A stretch of DNA of 32,776 bases from UBA2199 sp964628035 (GCA_964628035.1 CAZVPI010000019.1:1-32776); one strand, 5' to 3'. Shown: positions 15,519-24,562, counted from the first letter of the stretch. Numbers and translations are program-made. The notes: generated from the sequence alone by a model not told the origin.

Positions 15519-17486
15519 CTATTTCACGGCCTGGCGCACGGCCCAGACATAGCCGGATTCGTCGCTGCGCATGGGCAGGAGACGTCCTGCGGGAAGCTGC
15601 AGAACCCAGGCGCTGCGGGGCTGGTCGCTGACCGCATCCCCTGTCCAGACGGCAAAGCCGGGCAGGCCGGCATACTGGCCGCGGTCCATCTCCCTCAGCG
15701 TCAGGGCCTCCTCGACCGTGGGCAGGCGCCAGCCGCTGTAGCCGGCCGTGACGCGGTTGGCCCACCACTTGGCCTTGTCCAGGGCCATCGGCCGGTTGTA
15801 CAGGGCCCACATCAGTCCGGTGGCCAGGTCGAGGATCACCGTGGCCTGGCCGTGGGCATGGGACTCGAAGCGCGAGGCGACCCGGCGGCCAGGGGCGGCC
15901 AGGGCATCGACTTCGGCCTGGCTCAGGTTCAGGGGATTGCCGCGCAGGGTGACGCTCCGCTCCTGGCGGATCCGCTGCAGCAGGCGCTGCTGTTCCTCCC
16001 GCTGGGCCGCCTTTTCCAGGGAGGCGATCCGGGCCTGGGCCAGAGGCAGCGATTCGCTGGCGGGAAAATCGCGCACGAAGTCGCGCCAGGCGGACAGGGT
16101 GTTGCTCTCGCGGGCCTTGGCCAATGCCTGGCTCTCGCGCTCGCGATCACTCGGGGCGGGCGGCTGCTCGTTCTGCGCCTGCGCGACCTTGGCCTGCAGG
16201 CGCTCCTCCAGGCGTTTCAAGGCCTCGGTTACCTGGATCTTCTTGGCCTCCTGCAGCCGCGCCTGGGCGCTGACCAGGTCGCCTAGGTTCAACAGGTTCT
16301 CCGCCTGCTGCAGCTTTTCGGCGAATTCCTTGTCCTGATCGCTGCGCTGCGCCTCGGCGCCCTGCGGCTCGGCCTTGGCGACGGGGACGGCGGCGGCGGC
16401 AGGGGCCGGGCGCGGGGGCTTCCGCGCCGGGGGCCGGACCGCGGTCTGCGGGCGCGGCGGGGGCAGGGTCTCGACCGTGGGCTCGGACCTGCGGGCCAGC
16501 AGCAGCCAGGCCGCCGCGGCCGCGGCCAGCAGCGGCACGGCGACGAAGAGCGCCTTCCTGAACGGGAAGGGCTTGCGCGGCGGCGGGGCCTCCCTGGCCT
16601 CCGCCGGCTCAAACATCGCGGCGTGCGTCAGCCGCCGCTCCTCGATCCGGGGCACTTCTTTCCTTGCCGGGGGCATGTCGCGCTGAGGCGGCCGCTCAGG
16701 CTCATGGTACAGGGTGCCGCCGACCGGCAGCCCGTGGTAGGACGGCGGCGGCCCCTCTGTCCGCCGGGGCTCAGGCACGGCATGGGAGGTCGGGGTTTCC
16801 GCGACCGGCTCCGGTTCTGGCTCGGGTTCGGCGCTCGGGGTCGGCGCGGACGGGATCAGTTCAGGCTCGGCATCGAGGGTCATGCCGCCCATGCCGGCGA
16901 AAACGGGTTCTCTGTCCTCGAGCCGCAGCCCGGACGCAGAATCGCCGGGCTCATCCAGCTCGAGTTCGTGTTCGTCCCGTCCGGCGGCATCGGCGTCCGG
17001 GTGGGCCTCCTTGACGGTGAAGGGCAACGGCCCTGCCCCGTCCTGTTCCCGGCCGGTGCCTGGGAGGATCACCGGCGGCGGCTCGGGAGCAAGCCGCAAT
17101 TCGCCGCTATCCCCGGCGAAGGGATCGCGGACGACCAGGTCGTCGCTGGCGAACGGGTCACCGATGTCCAGGTCGTCGAAGGCAGGCTCGTCGGGGGCGC
17201 GAGGCGGCACGTTTTCGGCAAGGTCGTCCAATTGCGCCTGGTCGAGCGGGGAGATCAGGGGGATGCTGGGATCGCCCCCCCTCATGTCCGGCGCTGAAGG
17301 CGGCGCCGCTGCGGACGGCGCACCGCCCATGTGCCGCTGGCATTTGAAGCGTATCTGGTCGATCTCGGCGTCCTGGCCGAATTTTTCGCCGTAGGTGGCG
17401 CACAGCTTGACCACGTCGGGAAATTTTCCCAGCTGGAAAAGAATTTGGATCTTTTTTTTCAACGTCTCGCGTTGCTCATCAGCCAT
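15519..17486 (-). CDS. Single-pass membrane protein with C-terminal DUF1566 domain
   Basis: 655 residues. Residues 1-55 are a small helical segment (KKKIQILFQLGKFPDVVKLC). Residues about 60-300 are acidic and Pro-rich with no fold evident. One membrane helix lies at about 307-327 (ALFVAVPLL...AWLLLA). A Pro-rich linker and a coiled-coil-like region follow (about 379-440). Residues about 545-655 are a DUF1566/Lcl-C-type domain (ILDLATGLMW, YSGWRLPTVEEA, VWTGDAV, GYVWAVR). I infer a cytoplasmic N-half and a periplasmic DUF1566 domain. The function of such domains is unknown; some are found in surface or sensor proteins. The start at 17486 has AGGGGGG in front. The gene lies directly upstream of nfo. 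Confidence 0.8.
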   Translation of the reverse strand: MADEQRETLKKKIQILFQLGKFPDVVKLCATYGEKFGQDAEIDQIRFKCQRHMGGAPSAAAPPSAPDMRGGDPSIPLISPLDQAQLDDLAENVPPRAPDEPAFDDLDIGDPFASDDLVVRDPFAGDSGELRLAPEPPPVILPGTGREQDGAGPLPFTVKEAHPDADAAGRDEHELELDEPGDSASGLRLEDREPVFAGMGGMTLDAEPELIPSAPTPSAEPEPEPEPVAETPTSHAVPEPRRTEGPPPSYHGLPVGGTLYHEPERPPQRDMPPARKEVPRIEERRLTHAAMFEPAEAREAPPPRKPFPFRKALFVAVPLLAAAAAAWLLLARRSEPTVETLPPPRPQTAVRPPARKPPRPAPAAAAVPVAKAEPQGAEAQRSDQDKEFAEKLQQAENLLNLGDLVSAQARLQEAKKIQVTEALKRLEERLQAKVAQAQNEQPPAPSDRERESQALAKARESNTLSAWRDFVRDFPASESLPLAQARIASLEKAAQREEQQRLLQRIRQERSVTLRGNPLNLSQAEVDALAAPGRRVASRFESHAHGQATVILDLATGLMWALYNRPMALDKAKWWANRVTAGYSGWRLPTVEEALTLREMDRGQYAGLPGFAVWTGDAVSDQPRSAWVLQLPAGRLLPMRSDESGYVWAVRQAVK

Positions 17487-17530
17487 GGGTCCCCCCTGTT
17501 TCCGCCCGTTTGCGCATCGGGGCCGTCCCC

Positions 17531-17559
17531 TGAGTACCACAAAGGAAATGGGCTGTCAA
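17531..17559 (-). promoter_or_regulatory. Possible promoter of the DUF1566 gene
   Basis: A perfect TTGACA (17559-17554) on the minus strand with a poor -10 (TACTCA, 17536-17531) at 17-base spacing. It is divergent to the permease promoter, whose TTGACA begins 29 bases away. Confidence 0.3.
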
Positions 17560-17587
17560 CCGCGGCCCTCGCGCCCCGCCAGCACGG

Positions 17588-17617
17588 TTGACACCCCGGC
17601 GCCGACAGGAGTAAAAT
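17588..17617 (+). promoter_or_regulatory. Promoter of the KimA-like permease gene
   Basis: TTGACA (17588-17593), 18 bases, TAAAAT (17612-17617). An in-frame ATG at 17628 would be almost leaderless; the ATG at 17676 has GAGG at a normal distance. Confidence 0.6.
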
Positions 17618-17675
17618 GGTGTTCTTGATGCCGGCCGCATCCCAGGCCGGATCCCCAGGAGATCGAGGATTCCCC

Positions 17676-19658
17676 ATGGCACAGGACGGAAGGGAAGAAC
17701 AGGATTCCCTGTTGGAGAGGGTGCGCCACACGGTGGTCGGCGCGCCACGCGACATCAAGGACCCCTCCATCTTCCACAAACTCTCGCTGGTGCCGCTGCT
17801 GGCCTGGATCGGCCTGGGCGCCGACGGCCTTTCCTCATCCTCCTACGGCCCGGAAGAAGCGTTCCGCGCCCTGGGCTCGCATACCTATCTGGCCGTTTTC
17901 CTGGCCCTGGCCACCACGCTGACCGTCTTCATCATCTCCTATTCCTACTCGCGCATCATCGAGCATTTCCCCAGCGGCGGCGGCGGCTACATGGTCGCCA
18001 CCCATACCCTGGGCCCCAAGGCCGGGATCGTCTCCGGCAGCGCCCTGCTGGTCGACTACATGCTGACCATCACGGTCTCCATCGCCGCCTGCGGCGACGC
18101 CCTGTTCAGTTTCCTGCCCCCTGACCTGCACCCGTTCAAGATCTACTTCGAGCTGTTCCTGATCGTGCTGCTGATCGTCCTCAACCTGCGCGGAGTGAAG
18201 GAATCGGTGACCATCCTGGCCCCCATCTTCATCGTGTTTCTCGTCACCCATGTCCTGCTCATCGGCTATGGCATCCTCTCGCATCTGCCGCAAATCGGCC
18301 CCGTCTTCCACGGCATCAAGACCGACTTCAACGCCGGCCTGGCCTCGCTGGGCGGCCTTGGCATGCTCGCCCTGTTCCTGCGCGCCTATTCGCTGGGCGG
18401 CGGCACCTACACCGGCATCGAGGCCGTGGCCAACGGCCTGCAGATCCTGCGCGAGCCCAGGGTGCAGACCGGCAAGAAGACCATGCTCTACATGGCCGCC
18501 TCGCTGGCCTTCACCGCCAGCGGCCTCTTCTTCTGCTACCTGCTGTTCCAGGTCGCCCCCGGCCAGGGCAAGACGCTGAACGCCATCCTGGCCGGCGCCC
18601 TGTACGGGGACGGCGCGCTCGGCTACGGCCTGGCGCTGGTCACCATCCTCTCGGAGGGGGCGCTGCTGTTCGTCGCCGCCCAGGCCGGCTTCATCGACGG
18701 GCCGCGCATCATGGCCAACATGGCCACCGACTCCTGGCTGCCGCACCGCTTCGCCTCCCTCTCGGAGCGGCTGACCATGCACAACGGCATCCTGCTCATG
18801 GGCGGCGCCTCCATCCTGCTGCTGCTCTATACCGGGGGATCGATCTCCAGCCTGGTGACCATGTACGCCATCAACGTCTTTTTGACCTTCTCCATCTCCC
18901 AGCTGGGCATGACCCGCTATTACCTGCGCCACCGCGGCCGTGAGCGGGAGTGGCGTCGCCACGTTCCCGTGCACGGGGTCGGTTTCGTCCTGTGCTTCCT
19001 CATCCTGCTGGTCACCAGCACCGAGAAGTTCCGCGAGGGGGGCTGGATGACCCTGCTCATCACCTCCTCGCTCATCCTCCTCTGCGCGCTGATCCGCCGC
19101 CACTACGCCAACGTCACCCGCGCCGTGCGCCAGCTCGACGACCTGCTGCTGCGCTTCCCCACCCACCGCGAGCCCAACCGCTCCCGGCCCGATCCCGACG
19201 CCATGACCGCCATCCAACTGGTCAGCGGCTACAACGGTTTCGGCGTGCACACCCTGCTCTCGGTGATCCGCAACTTCCCCGGCGTCTACCGCAACTTCGT
19301 CTTCGCCTCGGTGGCGGTGGTCGACTCGGGGACGTTCAAGGGCGCCGAGGAGCTGAAGAATTTGGAGGCCAGCACCCGGGCCAGCCTGAAGCAGTACGCC
19401 GCCCTGGCCCGGCGCCTGGGCTTCGCCGCCGGCTGGCGCTTCGCCGTGGGCACCGATGTGGTGGAGAGCGCCACCCGGCTGTGCAAGGAGATCAAGAAGG
19501 AGTTCCCGCGCTCGACCGTGTTCACCGGCAAGCTGACCTTCCGCCGCGAGAAGTTCTTCCACAAGATGCTGCACAACGAGACGGCCTTCGCCATCCAGCG
19601 CCATCTGCACTGGGACGAGATCTCCTCGATGACGATGCCGATCCGCATGGATCTATAG
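17676..19658 (+). CDS. APC-superfamily permease, KimA-like (probable potassium importer)
   Basis: 660 residues. About twelve membrane segments (residues 30-480) are followed by a soluble C-terminal domain of about 160 residues with alternating strands and helices. The helix-1 region (GADGLSSSSYGPEEAF) and YSYSRIIEHFPSGGGGYMVATH match the KimA/YdaO-type branch of the APC superfamily, whose B. subtilis member is a high-affinity K+ importer. The soluble tail has the same placement as in KimA. Its convergent neighbours are ktrA and ktrB, which supports a potassium role, but other APC proteins of this branch may carry amino acids. Start 17676 chosen for its GAGG site; 17628 is the alternative. Confidence 0.8.
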   Translation: MAQDGREEQDSLLERVRHTVVGAPRDIKDPSIFHKLSLVPLLAWIGLGADGLSSSSYGPEEAFRALGSHTYLAVFLALATTLTVFIISYSYSRIIEHFPSGGGGYMVATHTLGPKAGIVSGSALLVDYMLTITVSIAACGDALFSFLPPDLHPFKIYFELFLIVLLIVLNLRGVKESVTILAPIFIVFLVTHVLLIGYGILSHLPQIGPVFHGIKTDFNAGLASLGGLGMLALFLRAYSLGGGTYTGIEAVANGLQILREPRVQTGKKTMLYMAASLAFTASGLFFCYLLFQVAPGQGKTLNAILAGALYGDGALGYGLALVTILSEGALLFVAAQAGFIDGPRIMANMATDSWLPHRFASLSERLTMHNGILLMGGASILLLLYTGGSISSLVTMYAINVFLTFSISQLGMTRYYLRHRGREREWRRHVPVHGVGFVLCFLILLVTSTEKFREGGWMTLLITSSLILLCALIRRHYANVTRAVRQLDDLLLRFPTHREPNRSRPDPDAMTAIQLVSGYNGFGVHTLLSVIRNFPGVYRNFVFASVAVVDSGTFKGAEELKNLEASTRASLKQYAALARRLGFAAGWRFAVGTDVVESATRLCKEIKKEFPRSTVFTGKLTFRREKFFHKMLHNETAFAIQRHLHWDEISSMTMPIRMDL

Positions 19659-19771
19659 CGGAACTCAGTCCCAGGCAGCCGGCGCGCGGTTTTATAACGT
19701 CAGGAAAGTCAGAGTGCGCAAGGGGTGCCGAAGCGTTTTTCACTTGCACGGAAGATCGTTCCCTGGTTTTT

Positions 19772-19807
19772 CTCGTTACTCGTCACTTGTCACGTGTCAC
19801 CTGTCTC
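19772..19807. repeat. Heptamer tract, GTGACGA family, at the ktrA stop
   Basis: Heptamers CTCGTTA, CTCGTCA, CTTGTCA, CGTGTCA, CCTGTCT in a row, ending on the ktrA stop codon (TGA, minus strand 19808-19806). Same family as 6196-6276. It fills the right side of the 147-base spacer between the convergent permease and ktrA. Confidence 0.7.
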
Positions 19808-20453
19808 AGCGGATCCGGTCGATGTCGCCTTCCTTGCCCACCAGGATCAGCACCTGGCCGTCCCGCACCACGAACTGCGCGTCGGGCAGCGTGGTCACGC
19901 GGTCGCTCAGCACGTCCTTGACGGCGATGACCATGACGTTGTATTCGCTGCGCAGTTGGAGTTCGGCGATGGTCTTGCCCAGGAAGCCCTGGGGCGGGGC
20001 CATCTCAAAAATCATGTACTCGTCGGAGAGGGGCAGGTAATCGAGCACATTGGGCGAGATAAGGCTGCGCGCCACCTTGTGGGCGACCTCCTTCTCGGGG
20101 ATGATCACCTCGCTGGCCCCGACCTTCTCCAGGATCATCTTGTGCTCCTCGTTGGGCGCCTTGACGATGACCGACTTGACCTTGCGCTGGCGGAGATGCA
20201 GCGTGATCAGCGTGGCCGCGGCCAGGTCCTCCCCGAAGGAGAGGATGACCGTGTCGTCCTCCTGGATGCCGATCTGGTCCATGATCTCATGGTCGGTGCC
20301 GTCGGCAACGATGGCCTTGCTGGCCAGGTCGCGCACCCGCTGCACCGCCTCCTTGTTCTTGTCGACGGCGATGACGTCGAAGCCCTTGCCGCACAACTCG
20401 CGGACGATATTGCTGCCGAACGTTCCCAGTCCGATCACAACGCAACGATTCAT
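19806..20453 (-). CDS. ktrA: Potassium channel gating subunit, KtrA/TrkA family
   Basis: 215 residues, one RCK unit: an N-terminal Rossmann RCK_N domain (1-135) and a C-terminal RCK_C/TrkA_C domain (135-215). The nucleotide-binding glycines are Gly8, Gly10 and Gly13 (VIGLGTFG), and the acidic residue of strand 2 is in AVDKNKE. KtrA forms an octameric cytoplasmic ring that binds ATP/ADP and gates the KtrB channel. The single-RCK length distinguishes it from E. coli TrkA (two units). It starts ten bases after the ktrB stop, so the two are co-transcribed. A heptamer repeat touches its stop codon. Confidence 0.94.
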   Translation of the reverse strand: MNRCVVIGLGTFGSNIVRELCGKGFDVIAVDKNKEAVQRVRDLASKAIVADGTDHEIMDQIGIQEDDTVILSFGEDLAAATLITLHLRQRKVKSVIVKAPNEEHKMILEKVGASEVIIPEKEVAHKVARSLISPNVLDYLPLSDEYMIFEMAPPQGFLGKTIAELQLRSEYNVMVIAVKDVLSDRVTTLPDAQFVVRDGQVLILVGKEGDIDRIR

Positions 20454-20463
20454 GGTTCCTCCT

Positions 20464-21834
20464 CTAGCCGACCATCACCGATTCCTCGGCGTAGACCAGC
20501 CCGCGCCGCGGCGTGGACCAGGCGAAGGCCAGGGTCAGGGGCCCGACACGGCCGGCGAACATCAGCAGGATGACGGCCAGCTTCTGCACCGGGTTCAGCT
20601 CCGGCGTGATCCCCAGCGACAACCCCACGGTCCCGAAGGCCGACAGGGTCTCAAAGAAATATTCGACGAAGAGGCCGCGCTCGGCCGCCGCCCCGCCGCC
20701 GGGAGCGCCGGCGGCCAGCAGCAGCACCGAGGCAACGGCCACGATGGAGAGCGAGGCGGCCAGGACGATGGCGATGGTGCGGCTCAGCGTCTCGGCGGGC
20801 ACGGTGCGATGGAACAGGTCCACGCCGTCGCGGCCGCGCAGACGGTTGACGATGATCAGCAGCAGCAGGGCGAAGCTGGAGGTCTTGATGCCGCCGCCGG
20901 TGGAGCCGGGCGAGGCGCCGATGAACATCAGCACCATCAGCACCAGCAGCGAGGCGTTGGTCAGGGACGCGATCTCCAGCGTGTTGAAGCCGCAGGTGCG
21001 GGCCGTGATCGACTGGAACAGCGGGGCCAGGAAGCGCCCGCAGCCGCCGGCATCCTTCAGGGCGTTTCCCGATTCGAAAACATAGAGCAGCAGGGCGCCG
21101 CCGGCGATGAGCGCGGCGGTGGTCAGCAGCACCAGCTTGGCATGCAGCGAAAGGCGGCGCCTGGCCCCCCGCCAGCGGTTGAGCAGCTCGAACAGGACGA
21201 TGAAGCCGATGCCGCCCGTCACCACCAGCGGCAGCACCACCGCGTGGACCGCCCAGTCGTCGCGGTAGGCCATCAGGCTGTCGGGGAACAGGGAGAAGCC
21301 GCAGTTGTTGAACGCCGAAACGGAATGGTACACCGCGTGCAACAGCGCCCGCGCGGGGGAAAAATCGCCCAGGAAGCGCAGGAACAGCAGCAGGGCGCCC
21401 GCCGCCTCGATGACGAAGGTGCAGGCGACCACGAAGCGCAGGACGCGGAGGAAATCGCGCCGCGGCGTGTGCAGGAACGTGCCCTGCAGCAGCTCGCGTC
21501 CCCGGAACGACAGGCTGCGCCCCATCTGCCCGAACAGCACCAGGGAGAAGGTGATGATGCCGATGCCGCCGATCTGGAACAGGGCCAGGGTGACGAGCTG
21601 GCCGAAAAGAGAAAGGTCGCGGCCGACATCGAGGACCGAAAGGCCGGTGATGCAGACGGCCGACGTGGACGTGAACAAGGCATGGAGGAAAGGAAGCGGC
21701 CGGCCGCTCGAGGAGACCGGCAGCAGCAGCAGCAGGGTCCCCAGCAGGATGACCAGCAGGAAGCTGAAGATCAGGCTGCGCGCCGGAGTCAGCATACGGG
21801 CATAGAAGCGGCGAAGGCCACGCCTGTCGTTCAT
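20464..21834 (-). CDS. ktrB: Potassium uptake channel subunit, KtrB/TrkH family
   Basis: 456 residues, four M1-P-M2 repeats as in KtrB/TrkH. The four pore loops with the selectivity-filter glycine are visible: SAVCITGLS, AFNNCGFSL, ARTCGFNTL and AFGTVGLSL. It forms the dimeric K+ (Na+-coupled) translocating channel in the inner membrane and is gated by KtrA. The ATG at 21834 has GGGAGGAAAG in front. It follows the flx genes by 58 bases on the same strand and may be read from the hdr promoter as well as its own. Confidence 0.94.
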   Translation of the reverse strand: MNDRRGLRRFYARMLTPARSLIFSFLLVILLGTLLLLLPVSSSGRPLPFLHALFTSTSAVCITGLSVLDVGRDLSLFGQLVTLALFQIGGIGIITFSLVLFGQMGRSLSFRGRELLQGTFLHTPRRDFLRVLRFVVACTFVIEAAGALLLFLRFLGDFSPARALLHAVYHSVSAFNNCGFSLFPDSLMAYRDDWAVHAVVLPLVVTGGIGFIVLFELLNRWRGARRRLSLHAKLVLLTTAALIAGGALLLYVFESGNALKDAGGCGRFLAPLFQSITARTCGFNTLEIASLTNASLLVLMVLMFIGASPGSTGGGIKTSSFALLLLIIVNRLRGRDGVDLFHRTVPAETLSRTIAIVLAASLSIVAVASVLLLAAGAPGGGAAAERGLFVEYFFETLSAFGTVGLSLGITPELNPVQKLAVILLMFAGRVGPLTLAFAWSTPRRGLVYAEESVMVG

Positions 21835-21892
21835 CCCCTTTCCTCCCAGGGTTCATCCATCGCAACAAGGATCGCCGGCCCGCCGGACGCGG

Positions 21893-22732
21893 CTAATACT
21901 CCTGCGGCATCCCCTGCAGTTGGGCGAAGGTGAAGACCGGCCCGTCCTTGCAGACGAAGTACTTGCCGGTGTTGCAGCGGCCGCACTTGCCCACCCCGCA
22001 CTTCATGCGGTTCTCCAGGGTGGTGAAGACGTTCTCCGCGGCGAAGCCCAGCCGGGCCAGCACCGGGAAGGTGAACTTGATCATCACCGGCGGGCCGCAG
22101 ACCACGGCGACGGTGTCGTGGCTGGCCGGGGCCAGCTTGTCCAAAACGGCGGGCACGAAGCCGACCTCCCCCTTCCAGTCGGGGGTCTCGCCTCCCGGGT
22201 CGACGGTGGTGACCAGGCGCACGTCGGGCCGCCTTTGCCATTCGGCCAGCTCGTCCTTGTACACCAGGTCGGCGACGGTGCGGGCGCCGTAGACGATGGC
22301 GACGTCGCGGTAGTCGCCGCGCAGGTCGAGGACGTTCCAGATGACGCTGCGCATGGGCGGCAGGGCGATGCCGCCGGCGATGAACAGCAGGTTCTTGCCC
22401 CGCCAGGCGTCGATGGGGAACACGTTGCCGTAGGGGCCGCGGAAGCCGACCGTCTCGCCCTCCTCCAGGGCGGCCAGGGCGGAGGTCACCCGTCCCGCCT
22501 TGCGGAAGGTGCACTCGATATAGCCGCGGCGCGTCGGCGGCGAGGCGATGCAGAAGGTGCACTCGCCCTCGCCGAACACCGAGTACTCGCCGAACTGGCC
22601 GGTGCGGAAGGAGAAGGCCTCCCCCTGCGCCGCGTCGGCGAAAACCAGGCGCAGGGTGCGCACGTCGGGGGCTTCCTCCTTCACCTTCTCGATGCGCATG
22701 AGGTACGGCTTGAGGATGTCGGGCGCACTCAT
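21893..22732 (-). CDS. flxA: FlxA-type FAD/NAD(P)H oxidoreductase subunit
   Basis: 279 residues, ferredoxin-reductase fold. The N-terminal FAD-binding barrel holds RTGQFGEYSVFGEGECTF. The nucleotide domain holds FIAGGIALPPMRSV and CGPPVMIKFTFPVL. The C-terminal CGVGKCGRCNTG with a further Cys forms a [2Fe-2S] site, as in dihydroorotate dehydrogenase PyrK and sulfhydrogenase gamma subunits. In the Flx-Hdr complexes this subunit takes electrons from NAD(P)H. Its ATG overlaps the flxB stop by four bases (ATGA). Last gene of the hdr-flx run. Confidence 0.88.
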   Translation of the reverse strand: MSAPDILKPYLMRIEKVKEEAPDVRTLRLVFADAAQGEAFSFRTGQFGEYSVFGEGECTFCIASPPTRRGYIECTFRKAGRVTSALAALEEGETVGFRGPYGNVFPIDAWRGKNLLFIAGGIALPPMRSVIWNVLDLRGDYRDVAIVYGARTVADLVYKDELAEWQRRPDVRLVTTVDPGGETPDWKGEVGFVPAVLDKLAPASHDTVAVVCGPPVMIKFTFPVLARLGFAAENVFTTLENRMKCGVGKCGRCNTGKYFVCKDGPVFTFAQLQGMPQEY

Positions 22733-23757
22733 GGCTTGGCCTCCGCGACGGCCCGCAGGTGCTCGAGCAGGCTCATGTCCACCGGGCAGGCCCGCGAGCA
22801 GCGGCCGCAGCCCACGCAGCCGAGCGTCCCCTGCCGCTCGTGCTGGTAGGAGAACTTGTGCATCAGCCGCTGGCGCCAGCGTTGGCTCTGCCGCGGCCGC
22901 GGGTTGTGCCCCGAGGTGTGCAGGGTGAAAAGGGCGAAGCCGCACGAATCCCAGCAGCGCAGGCGCCTGCCCTCCTCGTCCTGGATGTCGAAGCAGGCGC
23001 AGGTCGGGCAGACGTAGGCGCAGGCGCCGCAGCCGAGGCAGCGCAGCGACTGCTCGGTCCAGAAGGCCTCGTCGGCGAACAGGGCCGCCAGCACCGGCCC
23101 GATCCGCTGCAGGTCGAACGTCTTCTCCACCCGGGCCAGGCGCCCCTCCTTGTTCGTCTCCGCCGGGGCGGCCGGCAGCTCCCCTGCCCCGGCCAGCAAA
23201 GCGCTCCCCTTGCCGGTCTGCGTCTCGACCAGGAAGCTCCCCTGCCCCAGGTCGGTCAACAGCAGGTCGCTGCCCGCCGTGGCGCCGGGCCCTCCGCCCA
23301 GAGACGTGCAGAAGCAGTGCTCGTCGCTGCGCGTGCAGGCCAGGCTGACCAGCGACAGGCGCGCGAGCCGGGCCGCGAACAGCCGGTCGGGGGCGTCCCA
23401 GTTGAGGATGGCCCCCAGGACGGCGAAGGCGGCGGCGTCGCAGGGCCGCAAGCCGAAGACCACCGTCAAAGGCAGCGCCTCCAGGTCGCGCTCCCTCAGC
23501 TCCATTCCGCCGTCGCGGCGGCGGAACGAGAACAGCTCCTCCACGCGGGGGAACACGGCGCTCTTGGCTGACTGCACGGTCTGCACATGGTCGAAGCTGA
23601 CCTCGTCGGGCGAGGCCACCTCGGCAAAGTCGACCGGCCCGGCCTCGGCCAGCCGGCGCGGGGCCAGGATGCGGCGGCCTTCCTCGCGCCAGCGCGCGAA
23701 GAGGCGGGCCAGCCCCTGGCGGTCGATGAGTCGGTTCGGGTTCTCCATGGCGGTCAT
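22729..23757 (-). CDS. flxB: FlxB-type iron-sulfur protein (HydB-like)
   Basis: 342 residues. The N-terminal two thirds match the sulfhydrogenase beta-subunit type (GLRPCDAAAF, SLACTRSDEHCFCTSLGGGP). Two ferredoxin-type [4Fe-4S] motifs follow: CLGCGACAYVCPTC and CVGCGRCSRACP, each completed by further Cys/Pro. It should relay electrons between the flavin subunit and the Hdr side. The ATG at 23757 overlaps the flxC stop (ATGA) and has GAGGA in range; a second in-frame ATG three codons on is possible. Confidence 0.85.
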   Translation of the reverse strand: MTAMENPNRLIDRQGLARLFARWREEGRRILAPRRLAEAGPVDFAEVASPDEVSFDHVQTVQSAKSAVFPRVEELFSFRRRDGGMELRERDLEALPLTVVFGLRPCDAAAFAVLGAILNWDAPDRLFAARLARLSLVSLACTRSDEHCFCTSLGGGPGATAGSDLLLTDLGQGSFLVETQTGKGSALLAGAGELPAAPAETNKEGRLARVEKTFDLQRIGPVLAALFADEAFWTEQSLRCLGCGACAYVCPTCACFDIQDEEGRRLRCWDSCGFALFTLHTSGHNPRPRQSQRWRQRLMHKFSYQHERQGTLGCVGCGRCSRACPVDMSLLEHLRAVAEAKP

Positions 23758-24554
23758 TGGATGAAATCCTCGGCATCGTCGGGCTTGAAGGTGGACAGGG
23801 CGTTCTCCGCCCTGGCCGCCCTGCCGGCGCGGAAGGCGAAGCTCTCCTCGACCACGGCGGCCAGCTTGCGGTTGATCAGGTGCAGGGGGATGGCCACCGG
23901 GCAGGCGCGGCTGCAGTCGCCGCAGTCGACGCAGCGGCCGGCCAGGTGCATGGCGCGCAGGACGTTCCACTCCAGGTTGCCCAGGTCGTGGGCCGGCACC
24001 GGGATCCACTGCGGCTGGTTGCATTCGACCGTGCAGCGCGTGCAGTAGCACAGCGGGCAGGCGGCGCGGCAGGCGTAGCATTTCAGGCAGCGCGAGAACT
24101 GCTCCTGCCAGAAGTCGCGCCGCTGCTCCAGCGGCAGGGCCCCGTGGTGCTGCAGTTCGCGCTTTTCCTCATCGCCCGGCCCGGCGCCCAGGGCGGCCAC
24201 GCGCTCCTCGATGGCGGCGAAGGTCGCCAGGGTCTCGATGCCATCGCGGCCGGGCAGCAGGGCCAGCAGCGAGCCCTCGACCAGCTGGTTCTCGGCCGCC
24301 AGCTGCAGGATCGTGCGCAGCGCCGCCGCGTGGGCCACCAGCGCCGGCTTGCCCAAGCGGCGCACCTCGGGCTTCAGCAGGTACACGCACAGGTTCTGCA
24401 GGCAGGAGCCGTCATAGACCAGTTCATGCGCCCGGCCCGGGTCGCGCAGGAACAGGGCGCGGGCGCCGCCGCCGCTGCCGCGGCCGTAACCGATCACCAC
24501 CTGGACCGCTCCCGAGGCCAGCAGCTCGCGCGCCCTGCTTCTCAGCTCCTCCAT
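23754..24554 (-). CDS. flxC: FlxC-type iron-sulfur protein
   Basis: 266 residues. The N-terminal 150 residues are an alpha/beta domain without a known motif. The C-terminal part carries CLKCYACRAACPLC, then CTRCTVEC, and CVDCGDCSRACP, enough Cys for two [4Fe-4S] clusters and perhaps one more site. It is the expected third electron-transfer protein of the Flx module. The ATG at 24554 follows a G-rich Shine-Dalgarno eight bases after the flxD stop. Exact role within the complex is inferred from gene order. Confidence 0.8.
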   Translation of the reverse strand: MEELRSRARELLASGAVQVVIGYGRGSGGGARALFLRDPGRAHELVYDGSCLQNLCVYLLKPEVRRLGKPALVAHAAALRTILQLAAENQLVEGSLLALLPGRDGIETLATFAAIEERVAALGAGPGDEEKRELQHHGALPLEQRRDFWQEQFSRCLKCYACRAACPLCYCTRCTVECNQPQWIPVPAHDLGNLEWNVLRAMHLAGRCVDCGDCSRACPVAIPLHLINRKLAAVVEESFAFRAGRAARAENALSTFKPDDAEDFIQ

Positions 24555-24562
24555 GGCCCCCC

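Noticed and set aside
17835..19610. Long open frame (591 codons) on the minus strand
   Set aside because: Antisense of the KimA-like permease; composition dominated by Gly, Gln, Asp and His typical of antisense of membrane genes.
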